Notes: generated from the letters alone by a model not told the origin. DNA of 55,743 nucleotides from Pseudomonas sp. (GCF_028293835.1 NZ_JAQGNX010000110.1:1-55743), one strand, 5' to 3'; counted from the first letter of the stretch, positions 37,134 to 48,546 are shown. A program made the numbers and translations.

Positions 37134-37457
37134 CTATTTGCGTTCAAGGGGCGCTACATCGGCTGCGCAATGCGTGCACTTCACCGCTGTGATGTTGATT
37201 GTTTTGCCGCAGACAGGGCAGGGACGCGTAGCGGTATCAGTCAGCGCCAACCTTTTCCGAATGCCGCTCAAGGCCGCCATGAGCGTGCCCGCGATGATTA
37301 CAGCGGCAGCACCGAGGATGTAGAGTTGTCGGTCAGCCATGAGACCAAGGTCAGTCACTTTAGCGCCGGCACTGTTGGTAACGGACGTGTCCATGTTCAG
37401 CGCCAGCATGATGCCAATGGTACCCAGCACCAATATCAATATCCCGAATCCGCGCAC
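37134..37457 (-). CDS. Small membrane protein with a C-terminal zinc ribbon
   Basis: 107 residues from a GTG at 37457, chosen because GGAGGG lies six nt upstream; the frame stays open to 37523. Two hydrophobic helices (about 4-22, FGILILVLGTIGIMLALNM; about 45-64, LYILGAAAVIIAGTLMAAL) are followed by a zinc ribbon with Cys80, Cys83 (CPVC) and Cys94, Cys97 (CTHC). The ribbon should face the cytoplasm. I do not know a function. It is preceded by 60 bp and then the glycosyltransferase gene on the same strand. Confidence 0.8.
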   Translation of the reverse strand: MRGFGILILVLGTIGIMLALNMDTSVTNSAGAKVTDLGLMADRQLYILGAAAVIIAGTLMAALSGIRKRLALTDTATRPCPVCGKTINITAVKCTHCAADVAPLERK

Positions 37458-37583
37458 TGACTTCCCTCCGCTAAAATTGAGCGAGGACTTTATCATCCGG
37501 ACAGCCAGTGGGGCCGAATTCATATCCGCAAACAGGCAGCACGGTGCGTTTAAGCTTCGCGTACCAGCACCATGCGTTGACTC

Positions 37584-39221
37584 TCAAGGCAACCGAAACA
37601 ACAAATAATCATCCTTATCAAACCGGCTGCTAAGCAGAACGGGCGATGCAGCCAGACGGGAATCGGGCAACTCCTGATAAACGGTTTTGGCGATTACAAC
37701 GTAGACCGGGCCCTGTACCGCCGCGAGTTCTGTCGGCGTCTCGAGAAAGGTGGGCTTCAGGTCCTGCGGGAAATTGACCACGAACTTGATGGCCTTGCCG
37801 TCTTTGGGCATTGCGTACAGGGCGATAGGTGCGGGGTCGCGCTGGATAATATCCTGGACCGCTGCGGTGAAGCTGCGGGTGTCATACGCTGCTCGTTCTA
37901 ACGGCTCGTATTCCCAGATGAAGGTCATCCATAGCGCCAGCACCGCACACGCCGCGAGGCTTGCCGCGCGCCATTGTGCTTTGAATAAAACAGCCACAGC
38001 GATCACTTGCAGCAGCACCAACACCGAGGTGATCACGCCTATGGACGCCAGGTGTTCGGCGATACGGTGTTGGGCGAACAGGAGCCCGGCGATCAACGCA
38101 CTCGGTGTCAACAAAAAAAGGCCTTGGAGTAATCCCCGCAGCCAAGCGTACAGGCGTCCATCCAACGCTTGAAAAGGATAGGCGGCAATGATCGCGGCCA
38201 TAGGCACCATTGGCAGCATGTAACGGGCTTTTTTCGCCTGGGGAATCGACAGGCCGACCATCACAATCAATCCTGCGGCGGCAACGAACATCACCAGCCG
38301 CAGTGCGGGGGTCAGCGGTTGCCGACCAAGCAGGGCAATGGCTACCAGCGACACAATGGCCACCGGGTAAGCCAGTGCGTAGTTACCCAGCGAGCTGCTG
38401 AAGTAATAAAACAGGCTGCTCTTGCCCTCGCTGCCATCCATGCGCGAAGTGAATTGCATGCGCACCACTTCATTAAGAAAATCCTGGCCGCCGCTGACTT
38501 TCGCCAGCAGTAACAGGACCCCGATACACACCGCCAGCAATGCAACGGCCTGCAGACCAAACATAAACATCCGTCGCCATTGGCCGCTCAGCAGGTAATA
38601 GCTGCAAAGCATTCCGGTGGGAACCACCAGGCCGATGGGCCCACGAATGGCGAAGCCCAGCACCAACAGCGCCAGCAGCAATCCCGTGCGTCGGCGTGCG
38701 CCAAAATGGTCAGCCGCATAACCCAGATAAAACACTGCGAACGACACAGTCGCCAGCATCTGATCCAGCGAGATGGCGCGGGTTTCAGTGATGAAAGTAC
38801 TACTCAGCAGCAGCAGCGCCACACTGAGCAATGCCCATTGCCGTGAATAAGCAGCAACCAATCGATACATCAGCCCGACCAATACTGCCGAAGCAATGGC
38901 GGTGGGCAGCCATGCGGTCAGACTGGTTACTCGGCCTAATGGCAGGGAGAGCAAATAAACAAAGAAAGTCGAAGTGGCGGAGTAATCGGGATATGGCTCG
39001 CCATACGTTGTCGGGAAAAAGCTCGGGCCATGGCGGAGCATTTCTTGAGCGAACACCATGAAGCGCGAGTCGAAACCGATCGTGGTCTGATCAACGTTGC
39101 CGAGGGTGAACAGCACCAGTGCCAGCACCGCCAAGCCAATAGACTGTCGACGCACGGTTGCCAAAGAGGCCGCTGAGGGCAGGTTTAGAGGTAGGGAAAG
39201 CAACGTATTTCTCCATGGCAA
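37584..39221 (-). CDS. ArnT-like membrane glycosyltransferase (GT83/PMT superfamily)
   Basis: 545 residues with about 11-12 membrane helices. TM1 (LAVLALVLFTLGNV) is followed by a periplasmic loop with GFDSRFMVFAQEM, where the aspartate aligns with the catalytic acid of ArnT/PMT enzymes, and PYPDYSATSTFFVYLLSLP. The rest is hydrophobic, ending in a small periplasmic domain (IALYAMPKDGKAIKFVVNF). It shares the fold with ArnT upstream (41490-43136) but is far from identical. It probably moves a sugar from a lipid carrier to an envelope target. It lies 105 bp after ugd on the same strand, so it may be an extra member of the arn unit. Confidence 0.8.
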   Translation of the reverse strand: MPWRNTLLSLPLNLPSAASLATVRRQSIGLAVLALVLFTLGNVDQTTIGFDSRFMVFAQEMLRHGPSFFPTTYGEPYPDYSATSTFFVYLLSLPLGRVTSLTAWLPTAIASAVLVGLMYRLVAAYSRQWALLSVALLLLSSTFITETRAISLDQMLATVSFAVFYLGYAADHFGARRRTGLLLALLVLGFAIRGPIGLVVPTGMLCSYYLLSGQWRRMFMFGLQAVALLAVCIGVLLLLAKVSGGQDFLNEVVRMQFTSRMDGSEGKSSLFYYFSSSLGNYALAYPVAIVSLVAIALLGRQPLTPALRLVMFVAAAGLIVMVGLSIPQAKKARYMLPMVPMAAIIAAYPFQALDGRLYAWLRGLLQGLFLLTPSALIAGLLFAQHRIAEHLASIGVITSVLVLLQVIAVAVLFKAQWRAASLAACAVLALWMTFIWEYEPLERAAYDTRSFTAAVQDIIQRDPAPIALYAMPKDGKAIKFVVNFPQDLKPTFLETPTELAAVQGPVYVVIAKTVYQELPDSRLAASPVLLSSRFDKDDYLLFRLP

Positions 39222-39278
39222 AACATAACGGTGTGCGCTCGCAAATCAGCGTTAACAAACGCCGGATAGATGCGAGGC

Positions 39279-39314
39279 CTGAGCCCGCGCGCCATGACGC
39301 GGCGGCAGGCTCAG
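39279..39314 (-). other. Hairpin downstream of ugd
   Basis: CCTGAGCC and GGCTCAG form a 7-bp stem (39279-39285 with 39308-39314) around a GC-rich loop. It lies 13 bp after the ugd stop and has no T tract on either strand, so a terminator role is uncertain. Confidence 0.35.
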
Positions 39315-39326
39315 ACTTCGGTCGGA

Positions 39327-40712
39327 TTACAGTGCGTCAGCGTCCGAAACGCTTTGAGCAGTCCATTGCTGAAACGGGATCGGCAGTGCGCGGGAATCGC
39401 CACGGCCCATGGGGAAGTATTTGAAACCTTTGCGCGCCAGACGCTCAGTGTCGTACAGGTTACGGCCGTCAAAAATCACTGGCGCCTTGAGGCGCTCCTG
39501 GATCAAATCGAAGTCAGGGGCCTTGAACTGCTGCCACTCGGTGCAAACGATCAGGGCATCGGCGCCGCCCAGTACCGACTCAGGTGTGCCCATCAGGGCC
39601 AGGCCCGGATGGTTGCCGTAAATGCGTTGGGTTTCTTGCATGGCTTCCGGATCGAACGCCCGAACCGTAGCGCCAGCGGCCCACAGCGCTTCCATCAATA
39701 TGCGACTCGGTGCGTCACGCATGTCATCGGTATTAGGCTTGAACGCCAGACCCCAGACGGCAAAAGTCTTGCCGCGCAAATCGCCTTTGTAGAACGCATT
39801 AACGCGTTCAAACAGCTTGGTTTTCTGCCGTTGGTTAATCGCTTCCACTGCTTGCAACAAGTCGCTGGAGCATTGCGCTTCTTTAGCGCTGTGGATCAAG
39901 GCGCGCATGTCTTTGGGGAAGCACGAACCGCCGTAACCCGCGCCTGGGTAGATAAAGTGGTAACCGATACGTGAATCGGCGCCAATACCCAGACGGACGG
40001 ATTCGATGTCCGCACCCAAGTGCTCGGCCAGTTCTGCAATCTGGTTGATGAAACTGATCTTGGTCGCCAGCATGCAGTTGGCCGCGTATTTAGTCAGCTC
40101 GGCGCTGCGCAGGTCCATGAAAATAATGCGGTCATGGTTGCGGTTGAACGGGGCGTACAAATCGCGCATTACGTCGCGCACGTCTTCGCGCTCGCAACCA
40201 ATCACGATGCGGTCCGGGCGACGGCAGTCGGAAACCGCCGAACCTTCCTTGAGGAATTCCGGGTTGGAGACGATATCGAACTCCAGCGGACGACCGGCCA
40301 AGGCTTTTTCAGTGTGCAGGCGCAACGCGTCGCCGGTACCCACCGGCACGGTAGATTTCTCCACCAGAATCAGCGGTTCGACCCGATGCCGGGCGACCAT
40401 GTCACCGACTGCGAACACGGCTTTCAAGTCAGCCGAACCGTCATCACTGGACGGTGTGCCGACCGCGATAAACAGTACTTGGCCGTGCTCGATGGCGAGT
40501 TTTTCATCATTAGTAAAATGCAGGCGTCCGCTTTCCAGGTTTTCCCGCACCAGCGCGGCCAGGCCTGGCTCGAAAATGCTGACGTGGCCCTGCTGCAGCT
40601 GTTTCACTTTTTCTGCATCAATGTCCATGCAGATAACATCGTGGCCCACTTCAGCCAGGACAGTCGCCTGCACAAGGCCTACATAGCCACTGCCTAATAC
40701 TGTAATTTTCAT
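39327..40712 (-). CDS. ugd: UDP-glucose 6-dehydrogenase
   Basis: Oxidises UDP-glucose to UDP-glucuronate, the first precursor of L-Ara4N. 461 residues. The NAD-binding start [20 protein letters not shown] is followed by [16 protein letters not shown], the [20 protein letters not shown] substrate segment and the catalytic cysteine in [14 protein letters not shown]. The start overlaps the arnF stop by 4 bp, so it is the eighth gene of the arn operon. Confidence 0.96.
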   Translation of the reverse strand: MKITVLGSGYVGLVQATVLAEVGHDVICMDIDAEKVKQLQQGHVSIFEPGLAALVRENLESGRLHFTNDEKLAIEHGQVLFIAVGTPSSDDGSADLKAVFAVGDMVARHRVEPLILVEKSTVPVGTGDALRLHTEKALAGRPLEFDIVSNPEFLKEGSAVSDCRRPDRIVIGCEREDVRDVMRDLYAPFNRNHDRIIFMDLRSAELTKYAANCMLATKISFINQIAELAEHLGADIESVRLGIGADSRIGYHFIYPGAGYGGSCFPKDMRALIHSAKEAQCSSDLLQAVEAINQRQKTKLFERVNAFYKGDLRGKTFAVWGLAFKPNTDDMRDAPSRILMEALWAAGATVRAFDPEAMQETQRIYGNHPGLALMGTPESVLGGADALIVCTEWQQFKAPDFDLIQERLKAPVIFDGRNLYDTERLARKGFKYFPMGRGDSRALPIPFQQWTAQSVSDADAL

Positions 40713-41152
40713 GCCGAATTCCTGGATTTTGTCACAGAGCTATTTGGTAAAGAGCTGTGTGATGAAGAGCTGCGTTGAGAGTTGATGGTGATAACGCCGA
40801 GGATAACCAGGGTCACACCCAAAGATTTGGAGACGCTGAATTGTTCGTGGAACGCCGGCAAACTGGCTGCCAGCAGATAAACCAATGCGTAACTGATGCT
40901 GAGTAATGAGTAGGCCCGGCCCAATGGCAGGTCGCGTAAAGCAATTAGCCAACACAGCATCGACAGGGCATAGGCCAGGATTGCTGCAGAGACGACGCCG
41001 ACAGCCAGCAAATCAATGCTGCCATTCACCACGGCGTCCATCCATTGGCTAGGGTAGGGCAGGCGCGTCATGCTCCAGCGCATGCCCAGTTGCGCGCCGC
41101 TGACCAACAGCACACTGCCCATGGCGAACGTAACGCCGCGTCGCAAGTTCAT
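40709..41152 (-). CDS. arnF: L-Ara4N-phosphoundecaprenol flippase subunit ArnF
   Basis: 147 residues from the ATG at 41152, which lies in the ATGA overlap with arnE; the frame extends to 41206. Four hydrophobic helices of the small EmrE-like type: [59 protein letters not shown] and [14 protein letters not shown]. With ArnE it is thought to flip undecaprenyl-phosphate-L-Ara4N to the periplasmic face. Confidence 0.9.
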   Translation of the reverse strand: MNLRRGVTFAMGSVLLVSGAQLGMRWSMTRLPYPSQWMDAVVNGSIDLLAVGVVSAAILAYALSMLCWLIALRDLPLGRAYSLLSISYALVYLLAASLPAFHEQFSVSKSLGVTLVILGVITINSQRSSSSHSSLPNSSVTKSRNSA

Positions 41153-41493
41153 GCGTGTTGCCCCAGTAAAATAACGCCACCCATGACCAGCGCGATGCCA
41201 AACCAATGTCGGCGGTCGATGGATTCCTTGAACAGGAAGTGCGCCACCAGCGTAATGACCACGAAGTTAATGCTCAGCATCGGGTAGGCGATACCTACTT
41301 CCATGCGCTGTAGCACCAGTAGCCACAACAGTAATCCGAAACCGAGGCTGGCCAGCGCCAGCCACAACCACGGCGAGCGAATCGCGCGGACGATGCCGAC
41401 ACTCTGTCCGCGCCAGCCTTCAACGGCAAACTTCTGCGCGACCTGGCCCAGGCAACTTAACAGGCAGGCAGCCAGCAACAGCAGCAGCGTCAT
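41149..41493 (-). CDS. arnE: L-Ara4N-phosphoundecaprenol flippase subunit ArnE
   Basis: 114 residues with four helices: [56 protein letters not shown] and [20 protein letters not shown]/EmrE-like half transporter that pairs with ArnF. The start overlaps the arnT stop by 4 bp and the end overlaps arnF by 4 bp. Confidence 0.9.
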   Translation of the reverse strand: MTLLLLLAACLLSCLGQVAQKFAVEGWRGQSVGIVRAIRSPWLWLALASLGFGLLLWLLVLQRMEVGIAYPMLSINFVVITLVAHFLFKESIDRRHWFGIALVMGGVILLGQHA

Positions 41494-43136
41494 GTCGCGG
41501 ACTGTCCGAAGATCAAGATCACGATATTCCCTTCCTCATATCGCTGGCCGTCTTTGGGCAGCAGATCGACTTCATCTCGATCCTCTTGGCTGTTGACCCG
41601 CATGACCACCCCGACCTGGCCCTCACTACGCGCCACACTCATCCATTGCTGCACCTTGGCAACGTCGACCTTTCGCTCAGCGGAATCCGGGTAAGTCAGG
41701 CCGTATTTTACCTCGCCCACGGTGTTGTATAGCGCGATATCAGGTCGCCGTATGCGCCATGACAGCGCCGACGCAGCACCCAAGTCATTGCTCAGCAGCC
41801 GTTTGCTTTGGCTGAGGGCAGCGGCATGCCGGGCGATAAAGCCGTCAGGTGTTTTATTGAACACCGTGCTGTTGGGCAGCCCCATGGGGATTAGCGCGAT
41901 AAACAGCCAGGCACCGACCGCGGGCATTACCCACAGCGTGAGTGGTCTGACTACCTGAAGGGCATTGGCCGCGATCCAGCCAGCGGCGGCGACCACGGCC
42001 AGCGTCAGGTGCAGCGGTTCGTTTTCATAGATCGGATTTTTGCGTTGCAGGTAGGCCAAGGTGGCTAGAACGATCACGCCGAGCGCAATGTTTAACAGCC
42101 CGTTAAGGCGTAGCGCGCGAAAACTGGCACGTTCGAGTCGATCAATCAGCGCCGGACCCATGAGTAGCGCCAGCGGCAACATGCATGGCATCACGTAGGT
42201 CGGCAGCTTGCCCCTGCTCAGGCTAAGAAATGCCAGCGGCAGCAACATCCACAGCAGCACGAATACTGTGTTCGGTTGGCTTTTGTTCTTCCACGCTTGG
42301 CTGAAGGTGGCCGGCAACAGTGCTGCCCACGGCAGGCTGGCCATCACCAGCACCGGCAAATAAAACCACCAGGGGCGAAGGTGTTGGGCGTCCTCACCTG
42401 CAAAGCGTCGAATGTGTTCATGCCAGAAAAAGAAGCTCCAGAAATCCGGCTCACGCTGTTGCACCGCCAACGCCCACGGTAAGCACACCAGCACTGCCAC
42501 CAGAACCGCCAGCGGGCCGTACCTCAACAGTTCACGAAAGCGTTTTTGCCACACCATATAAGGCAGGGCGATCAGCGCGGGCAGGAGCCAGGCGAGGAAG
42601 CCTTTGGTCATGAAACCCATGCCGCAGGCGAAACCCAACAACAGCCAAGCGGCGATACGCTCGCGGCCGCTGCTGTTTACCGCGAACCACAGGGCCGCGA
42701 TGCTCAGGTTGACCCACAGGGTGAATTGCGGATCGAGGTTGGCGTAACCGGCTTGTGCCGCGATCAGGCCAAAGCTCAAGAAAATCAGGGCGCAAGTAAA
42801 GCTCTTGCGCGGGTCTTTCCATAAACGACGTGCGACGGCGTAGGTCAGCAGTGCACTGAACCCGACGCTAAGCGCTGAGGCAATGCGTACACCAAACAGA
42901 TTTTCGCCGAAAATGGCCTGGCCCACAGCGATTAGCCAATAACCGCCCACGGGCTTTTCGAAGTAACGCAGGCCCATGAAATGCGGGGACACCCAATTGC
43001 CGGTCAGCAGCATCTCCTGGCTGACTTGCGCATAGCGGCTTTCGTCTGGAATCCACAGGCCATGAGTGCCCATGGGTAAAAGAAAAGCCAGGCAAAACGC
43101 ACACAGCAGAAAAGCTAACGCCCAACGCCCCGTCAT
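41490..43136 (-). CDS. arnT: Lipid A L-Ara4N transferase ArnT
   Basis: Transfers 4-amino-4-deoxy-L-arabinose from undecaprenyl phosphate to lipid A phosphates, lowering the negative charge and giving resistance to polymyxins. 548 residues, about 12 helices. The first periplasmic loop has [17 protein letters not shown] with the catalytic Asp and Glu, then [15 protein letters not shown], the classic ArnT segment. A C-terminal periplasmic domain ends in [20 protein letters not shown]. It overlaps arnD and arnE by 4 bp each. Confidence 0.95.
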   Translation of the reverse strand: MTGRWALAFLLCAFCLAFLLPMGTHGLWIPDESRYAQVSQEMLLTGNWVSPHFMGLRYFEKPVGGYWLIAVGQAIFGENLFGVRIASALSVGFSALLTYAVARRLWKDPRKSFTCALIFLSFGLIAAQAGYANLDPQFTLWVNLSIAALWFAVNSSGRERIAAWLLLGFACGMGFMTKGFLAWLLPALIALPYMVWQKRFRELLRYGPLAVLVAVLVCLPWALAVQQREPDFWSFFFWHEHIRRFAGEDAQHLRPWWFYLPVLVMASLPWAALLPATFSQAWKNKSQPNTVFVLLWMLLPLAFLSLSRGKLPTYVMPCMLPLALLMGPALIDRLERASFRALRLNGLLNIALGVIVLATLAYLQRKNPIYENEPLHLTLAVVAAAGWIAANALQVVRPLTLWVMPAVGAWLFIALIPMGLPNSTVFNKTPDGFIARHAAALSQSKRLLSNDLGAASALSWRIRRPDIALYNTVGEVKYGLTYPDSAERKVDVAKVQQWMSVARSEGQVGVVMRVNSQEDRDEVDLLPKDGQRYEEGNIVILIFGQSAT

Positions 43137-44017
43137 GTGCGCTGCACCCCTAGCCAGCCTTCACGGCCGCTCAGGGTGCCACGGACTAATTGTCCTGCTG
43201 GCAGGGAATCGATCCGGGCCGGCAACAGGTTGCCAAGGGGTTGAAACTGGATATCGCGTGTCTTTGCCTCAGCCAGCAATTGCCGGAAGTCATTGGCCAT
43301 TAGAATCCCTTCTACTTCTGCGTGAATCGTATAAATGTTCAGTTTCTCGGCGCCGAAGCGATCAAGAATGAAGGCGTTGAAATCTTTGGCGCTGACGTCT
43401 GGCCCGACTACTTCATCGAAGGTCGGAAGATCAACCGGAATCTGTGGTGCGCCCAGACTGCCGTCCAGCAGCGTGGGGCGAAACAGACTCTGCCCGCGAC
43501 AGTCACTGTTGTAACGGAAACCGAACTGCTGCTTGGCCTCCACCACACGCTCATCGGCGCGCCAGCCAGCCGTGGCCGAACAGTCCACACGTTGACCGGT
43601 GATGTCACTTAAACACTCCACACCGCGACGAATCTGCTCGATCAGCTGCGCCTCGCTCCAACGCCCGGCGTTGGCTTGCCAGCCGTGGTGATCCCACGCG
43701 TGCAAACCCACTTCATGCCCGGCGTCGACCGCTTGGCGCATCAGGTGACCCAAGTCGCGGCCGATGGGCTTTCCTGGCCAGGCGGTGCCGGCCAGTAAAA
43801 TGTCCCAGCCGTACAAACTGGCCGCCTTGGAACGAAGCATTTTCCAGAAGAACTGAGGACGGATAAGGCGCCATAAATGGCGCCCCATGTTGTCCGGTCC
43901 GACACTGAAAAAAAACGTCGCCTTGACCTGTGCTTCGTCGAGCATCTCCAACAACCGTGGCACCCCTTCTCGGGTGCCACGGTAGGTGTCAACGTCAATC
44001 CGCAGTCCTGCCTGCAT
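43133..44017 (-). CDS. arnD: 4-deoxy-4-formamido-L-arabinose-phosphoundecaprenol deformylase ArnD
   Basis: Removes the formyl group on the lipid-linked sugar so it can be used by ArnT. 294 residues of the polysaccharide deacetylase (NodB) fold. The metal and catalytic positions are [16 protein letters not shown] (Asp9 and the following acid), [14 protein letters not shown] (metal histidines) and [12 protein letters not shown]. It shares one base with the arnA stop (TGATG) and overlaps arnT by 4 bp. Confidence 0.94.
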   Translation of the reverse strand: MQAGLRIDVDTYRGTREGVPRLLEMLDEAQVKATFFFSVGPDNMGRHLWRLIRPQFFWKMLRSKAASLYGWDILLAGTAWPGKPIGRDLGHLMRQAVDAGHEVGLHAWDHHGWQANAGRWSEAQLIEQIRRGVECLSDITGQRVDCSATAGWRADERVVEAKQQFGFRYNSDCRGQSLFRPTLLDGSLGAPQIPVDLPTFDEVVGPDVSAKDFNAFILDRFGAEKLNIYTIHAEVEGILMANDFRQLLAEAKTRDIQFQPLGNLLPARIDSLPAGQLVRGTLSGREGWLGVQRT

Positions 44018-46008
44018 CAGCGCTTATCCGCGATTTCAACCATGGCTTCACGTAAGAAAAAGTCCAGAGTGTTGCCGATGGTTTCGCTCATTTCTACCGT
44101 AGGTTCCCAATTCAGCAGGCGCTTGGCATTTTTGATGCTCGGCTTGCGGTGGGACACGTCCTGATAGCCAGTGCCGTAGAACGCCTTGCTCTCCACGTCG
44201 CGGAAACCGGCGAACGGAGGGAAGTTGGCGCGCAGCGGGTGAGCTTCGAACTGACGCAGCAGTTCTTCGCCCAACTGACGAATACTGGCTTCGTTGTCCG
44301 GGTTGCCAATGTTGATGATCTGACCGTTACACGCGTCTTTTTCGTTGTCGATGATGCGTGCCAGCGCTTCGATGCCGTCGGCGATGTCAGTGAAGCAGCG
44401 TTTCTGCTCGCCGCCGTCGAACAGGCGGATCGGCGTACCTTCCACCAGGTTCAGGATCAGCTGGGTGATTGCACGGGAGCTGCCGATACGCGCCGAATCC
44501 AGACGGTCCAGTCGCGGGCCCATCCAGTTGAACGGACGGAACAGGGTGAAATTCAAGCCCTTCTGGCCGTAAGCCCAGATCACCCGGTCCAGCAGTTGCT
44601 TGGAAACCGAGTAAATCCAGCGCTGCTTGTTGATCGGACCGACCACCAGGTTCGAAGTGTCTTCGTCGAAGTTCTGATCCTGGCACATGCCATAGACTTC
44701 GGACGTCGACGGGAAAATTACGCGCTTGTTGTACTTCACGCAGTAACGAACCAGCTTCAGGTTCTCTTCGAAATCCAGTTCGAATACACGCAGCGGGTTG
44801 CGGGTGTATTCGATTGGGGTGGCGATGGCCACCAGCGGCAGAACCACATCGCACTTCTTGATGTGATATTCGATCCACTCGGAGTGGATGCTGATATCGC
44901 CTTCGACGAAGTGGAAGTTCGGATGGCTGCGCAGGCGCTCGACGGCGTCGGAGCCGATGTCCAGACCATAGACGTCGTATTTGTCGTCACGCAGCAGGCG
45001 CTCGGACAAGTGGTTACCGATGAAGCCGTTGACGCCGAGGATCAAGACACGTGTACGACGTGGCTTACGGCCCGATTCGGCACCGCGCAGCACAGAGCCG
45101 TCAACCAGGCCCAACTCATTGGCCAATTGCGGGCCGCTCAGGTACAGGCCGTTCTCATTGCGCTGACCGGCTTTGACCACCAGAGAGTCTTCACCGCAGG
45201 CGATGCGCAATGGATCGACACTGATCACTCGGCCTGGCTCAACACCCTCGTTGCCTTTGACGACGTCGGCATCCCACACGATCAGCTTGTGCTCGCCCAC
45301 CGCGCAAAAGGCGCCTGGGTAAGGCTGGGTGACGGCGCGAACCAGGTTGAACAGGTCTTCAGCCGAGCGCTTCCACACCAGTTTGCCGTCCGCTGGGGTG
45401 CGACGTCCGAAGTAAGTGGCTTTGGATTCGTCCTGCGGTGTTTCGCTCAGTTTGCCCTGGGCCAATTGCGGCAGTGCATCGCTCAACAGGCTGGCTGCGG
45501 ATTCGCGCAGTTTGCTGTGCAAGCTGAGTGCGGTATCGGAGCGTTCGATGGTGACCCGTTGTTGGGCCAGAATGCCACCGGCGTCAGCGCGCTTGACCAT
45601 GCGGTGCAGGGTAACGCCGGTTTCGGTTTCGCCGTTGACCAGCACCCAGTTAGCCGGAGCGCGACCACGGTACTGCGGCAGCAGGGAGCCGTGCAGATTG
45701 AACGCGCCCTTGCCGGCGCAGGCCAGCAGTTCGTCGCTCAACAGGTTGCGGTAGTAAAAAGAGAAAATGAAATCAGGTTTGAGCTTGGCGATGCGCTCGA
45801 TCCACAGCGGGTGGTTAGCATCTTCAGGGGCGTGAACCGGAATGCCTTTACGTGCACACAACTGCGCGACTGAACCGTAGAAGGTATTTTCCTTCGGGTC
45901 GTCGGCATGGGTAAACACTGCGGCGATTTCATAACCTGCGCTCAACAGTGACTCAATGCCGGTGCAGCCGATATCGTGGTAAGCAAAGACAACAACTTTC
46001 GGATTCAT
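44017..46008 (-). CDS. arnA: Bifunctional UDP-GlcUA decarboxylase / UDP-Ara4N formyltransferase ArnA
   Basis: 663 residues with two enzymes in one chain. The N-terminal half (about 1-300) is the N10-formyl-THF-dependent transferase: [16 protein letters not shown] with the catalytic His, and [15 protein letters not shown] with the Asp. The C-terminal half (about 315-663) is an NAD-dependent decarboxylase: [19 protein letters not shown] (GxxGxxG), [12 protein letters not shown] and the [11 protein letters not shown] tyrosine-lysine pair. It makes UDP-4-keto-pentose and formylates UDP-Ara4N. Coupled to arnC (4-bp overlap) and arnD (1-bp overlap). Confidence 0.96.
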   Translation of the reverse strand: MNPKVVVFAYHDIGCTGIESLLSAGYEIAAVFTHADDPKENTFYGSVAQLCARKGIPVHAPEDANHPLWIERIAKLKPDFIFSFYYRNLLSDELLACAGKGAFNLHGSLLPQYRGRAPANWVLVNGETETGVTLHRMVKRADAGGILAQQRVTIERSDTALSLHSKLRESAASLLSDALPQLAQGKLSETPQDESKATYFGRRTPADGKLVWKRSAEDLFNLVRAVTQPYPGAFCAVGEHKLIVWDADVVKGNEGVEPGRVISVDPLRIACGEDSLVVKAGQRNENGLYLSGPQLANELGLVDGSVLRGAESGRKPRRTRVLILGVNGFIGNHLSERLLRDDKYDVYGLDIGSDAVERLRSHPNFHFVEGDISIHSEWIEYHIKKCDVVLPLVAIATPIEYTRNPLRVFELDFEENLKLVRYCVKYNKRVIFPSTSEVYGMCQDQNFDEDTSNLVVGPINKQRWIYSVSKQLLDRVIWAYGQKGLNFTLFRPFNWMGPRLDRLDSARIGSSRAITQLILNLVEGTPIRLFDGGEQKRCFTDIADGIEALARIIDNEKDACNGQIINIGNPDNEASIRQLGEELLRQFEAHPLRANFPPFAGFRDVESKAFYGTGYQDVSHRKPSIKNAKRLLNWEPTVEMSETIGNTLDFFLREAMVEIADKR

Positions 46009-47021
46009 AACGTGACCTGAGTGGAAGATGAAGATTCTTGTGATTCGTTGACGCTAACCGCAGACGCGACAGGCTGACTGCGAAGCACTTTCTCGATGAA
46101 AAAGCGCGGGCGGGCCCTGACGTCGCTGTACATGCGGCCAAGGTACTCACCGAGCAACCCCATGCCGATGAACTGGCCACCGGTAAACACGAACAACACT
46201 GCGAACAAAACGAAGGTGCCGTCACCGGCCCAGACTGCGCCGAAGATCAGGCGCAAGACGATCAGCATAATGGCGAAGAACCCACCGACTAACGCCATGC
46301 TGAAACCGATAATGCTCAGCAAGCGCAGGGGCGTGGTGGTCATGCAGGTGATCAGATCGAACATCAGATTGACCAGGCGCATCGGGCTGTATTTCGAATC
46401 GCCGTGTTCACGTTCCGCGTGCTGGACCAGCACTTCGGTGGTGTGGCGGGCAAAGCTGTTGGCCAGGATCGGGATAAACGTGCTGCGTTCGCGGCAGGCA
46501 AGCATGGCGTCGACGATAGTCCGGCGATACGCCCGCAGCATGCAGCCATAATCGCTCATGGCAACGCCGGTTGAGCGCTGCACGGCCAGGTTGATCAACC
46601 GTGACGGCCAACGGCGCCAGGCAGAATCCTGACGGTTGTTACGCACGGTGCCGACGACGTCATAACCCAGAGCGGCCTGTTCTACCAGGCGCGGAATCTC
46701 TTCCGGCGGGTTTTGCAGGTCGGCGTCCAGGGTAATGACGACATCGCCCTTGGACTGTTCGAAGCCCGCCATGATGGCGGCGTGTTGGCCGTAGTTGCGG
46801 TTAAGGATCACCGCAACGATATGGCTGCCTTCGCGCTCTGACGCGTCTTGCAGAATTTGCGCGGAGTCGTCGCGGCTGCCGTCATCGACCAGCACGATTT
46901 CGAACGGGAACGGCAATTTTGCGCAGGCGGCTTCGGTTCGGCGCAGCAGTTCAGGCAGGCTTTCCTGTTCGTTGTAGACCGGTATGACGATCGATACGAA
47001 CTGAATCGGATAAGGTCTCAC
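46005..47021 (-). CDS. arnC: Undecaprenyl-phosphate 4-deoxy-4-formamido-L-arabinose transferase ArnC
   Basis: Moves formylated Ara4N from UDP to undecaprenyl phosphate at the inner membrane. 338 residues; GTG start at 47021 inside the arnB stop (GTGA). GT2 motifs: [50 protein letters not shown] (DxD) and [15 protein letters not shown]. Two C-terminal helices ([40 protein letters not shown]) anchor it. Confidence 0.95.
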   Translation of the reverse strand: MRPYPIQFVSIVIPVYNEQESLPELLRRTEAACAKLPFPFEIVLVDDGSRDDSAQILQDASEREGSHIVAVILNRNYGQHAAIMAGFEQSKGDVVITLDADLQNPPEEIPRLVEQAALGYDVVGTVRNNRQDSAWRRWPSRLINLAVQRSTGVAMSDYGCMLRAYRRTIVDAMLACRERSTFIPILANSFARHTTEVLVQHAEREHGDSKYSPMRLVNLMFDLITCMTTTPLRLLSIIGFSMALVGGFFAIMLIVLRLIFGAVWAGDGTFVLFAVLFVFTGGQFIGMGLLGEYLGRMYSDVRARPRFFIEKVLRSQPVASAVSVNESQESSSSTQVTL

Positions 47022-48166
47022 AGGCGCTTCCTAAGAGTAGTTTCAATGGCGCTGGCAACCCGCTCGACGTCGTCGAGCGTCATGTCAGGGAACAGCGGGA
47101 TTGAGCACAGACGTGCGGAGTTCCACTCGGTGTCAGGCAGATGGACATCCGGGAAACGTTGACGGTAATAGGTGTGCATGTGGGTGGCGACAAAATGAAT
47201 GCCGCTGCCGATGTTCTGTTCCTGCAGGCCTTTCATGAACGCTTCGCGGTCAATACCGCATTGCTCGGCGTCAATGCGCACGATAAACAAGTGCCAGGCA
47301 TGTTGCTGCGGATACTGCGGCAACACCAAGGGTTGTATCGGCAAGCCCGCCAGACGCTTCAGGTAGGCCTGGGCCAATACTTCGCGCTTGGCGTTGATCT
47401 CGTCCAGACGCTGCAATTGCACCAGCGCGATGGCAGCGTTGATGTCGGCCAGGTTGTACTTGAAGCCAGGCTCAATAACCATCGCCTGGGGTTTGCGGCC
47501 ATGGGTCATACGGTCATAAGCGTCTACGCCCAGACCGTGAAACTTCAGCATTCGTACGCGATTGGCAAGGTTCTCGTCATCGCTGACGAACATTGCGCCT
47601 TCCGCGCAGGTCATGTTCTTGATGGCGTGAAACGAGAAGATCGCCGTGCCTTTAGCGCCCACCGGACGGCCGCGATAGGCGGTGCCCGCCGCGTGGGCAG
47701 CGTCTTCGATCACGGTGATGCCATGGCGGTCGGCCAAGGCGTAAAGCGGGTCGAGATCAAACGCGGCGCCAGCGTAATGCACCGGAATGATTGCTTTGGT
47801 CCGTGGCGTGATCGCCGCTTCGATGGCTGCAACGTCGCTCATCAGTGTGTCGCGGTCTACGTCGACAAACACCGGAGTTGCGCCGAGCAGGCAAATCATG
47901 TTGGCGGTGGACACCCATGTTTGCGATGGCGTGATGACTTCATCGCCTGGGCCAATGCCCAGCGCCAGCAACGTGACATGCATCGCGCCCGTAGCGGAGG
48001 ACAGCGCCACGGCGTGCAGTGCCCCTACGCGCTCTGCAAATTGCTGCTCAAGTTCCTGACTTTTTGGGCCAGTGGTGATCCATCCCGAGCGCAAAACCTG
48101 CTCTACAGCGGCTATTTCCTCGTCGCCAATACTTGGGCGGGAAAACGGAAGGAAACTTTGATTCAT
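47018..48166 (-). CDS. arnB: UDP-4-amino-4-deoxy-L-arabinose aminotransferase ArnB
   Basis: PLP enzyme that aminates UDP-4-ketopentose with glutamate. 382 residues from the ATG at 48166, which has AGAGG seven nt upstream; the frame extends to 48208. Family sequence: [20 protein letters not shown] at the start, [31 protein letters not shown], and the Schiff-base Lys183 in [14 protein letters not shown]. First gene of the arn operon; its regulatory region is the long stretch up to 48766. Confidence 0.95.
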   Translation of the reverse strand: MNQSFLPFSRPSIGDEEIAAVEQVLRSGWITTGPKSQELEQQFAERVGALHAVALSSATGAMHVTLLALGIGPGDEVITPSQTWVSTANMICLLGATPVFVDVDRDTLMSDVAAIEAAITPRTKAIIPVHYAGAAFDLDPLYALADRHGITVIEDAAHAAGTAYRGRPVGAKGTAIFSFHAIKNMTCAEGAMFVSDDENLANRVRMLKFHGLGVDAYDRMTHGRKPQAMVIEPGFKYNLADINAAIALVQLQRLDEINAKREVLAQAYLKRLAGLPIQPLVLPQYPQQHAWHLFIVRIDAEQCGIDREAFMKGLQEQNIGSGIHFVATHMHTYYRQRFPDVHLPDTEWNSARLCSIPLFPDMTLDDVERVASAIETTLRKRL

Positions 48167-48495
48167 GGAATCCTCTGGTGCAGGGAGGCAGGGCGGCCGT
48201 ACATACATGCCGTGCGCAATGCCAAGTGATCGATTGTCTATTTACTGAAAAACGAGGCCAATATTAACAGAGACGGTAACCGGCCCTCGAAATGCCGGTG
48301 CAGTGAAGCATAGTTCTGCGCTAGTGAAAATTGCGTTTACATTCGCCGCGCTCAATACGCCTAGATGCAGTGACCTGCGAATGGCTTATTGACCCAGTAT
48401 TTATTGCTGGTTCGGCCTGCGAGCGGTTGGAAGGCGCAGATTTCATATAGTTGAGGCCCCCTACATGAGCTTGTTTTGCTCACGGTTTGCCTCTG

Positions 48496-48533
48496 CTGAC
48501 ACTAACAGTTCGAACCTGAACAGTAACTGTCAG
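48496..48533. promoter_or_regulatory. 38-bp imperfect palindrome in the arnB upstream region
   Basis: CTGACACTAACAGTTC (48496-48511) and GAACAGTAACTGTCAG (48518-48533) are inverted copies matching at 13 of 16 positions, with six bases between. The size fits a dimeric or tetrameric regulator site. AACAGT also recurs as a direct repeat within it. Confidence 0.5.
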
Positions 48534-48546
48534 CGCAAAGACTAGT

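Noticed and set aside
44149..45873. 574-codon open frame opposite arnA
   Set aside because: It lies wholly antisense to arnA, whose motifs are intact. Long antisense frames are expected in GC-rich genes; it has no RBS or family motif.
47141..48229. 362-codon open frame opposite arnB
   Set aside because: Antisense to a well-supported gene, no recognisable domain or start signal.
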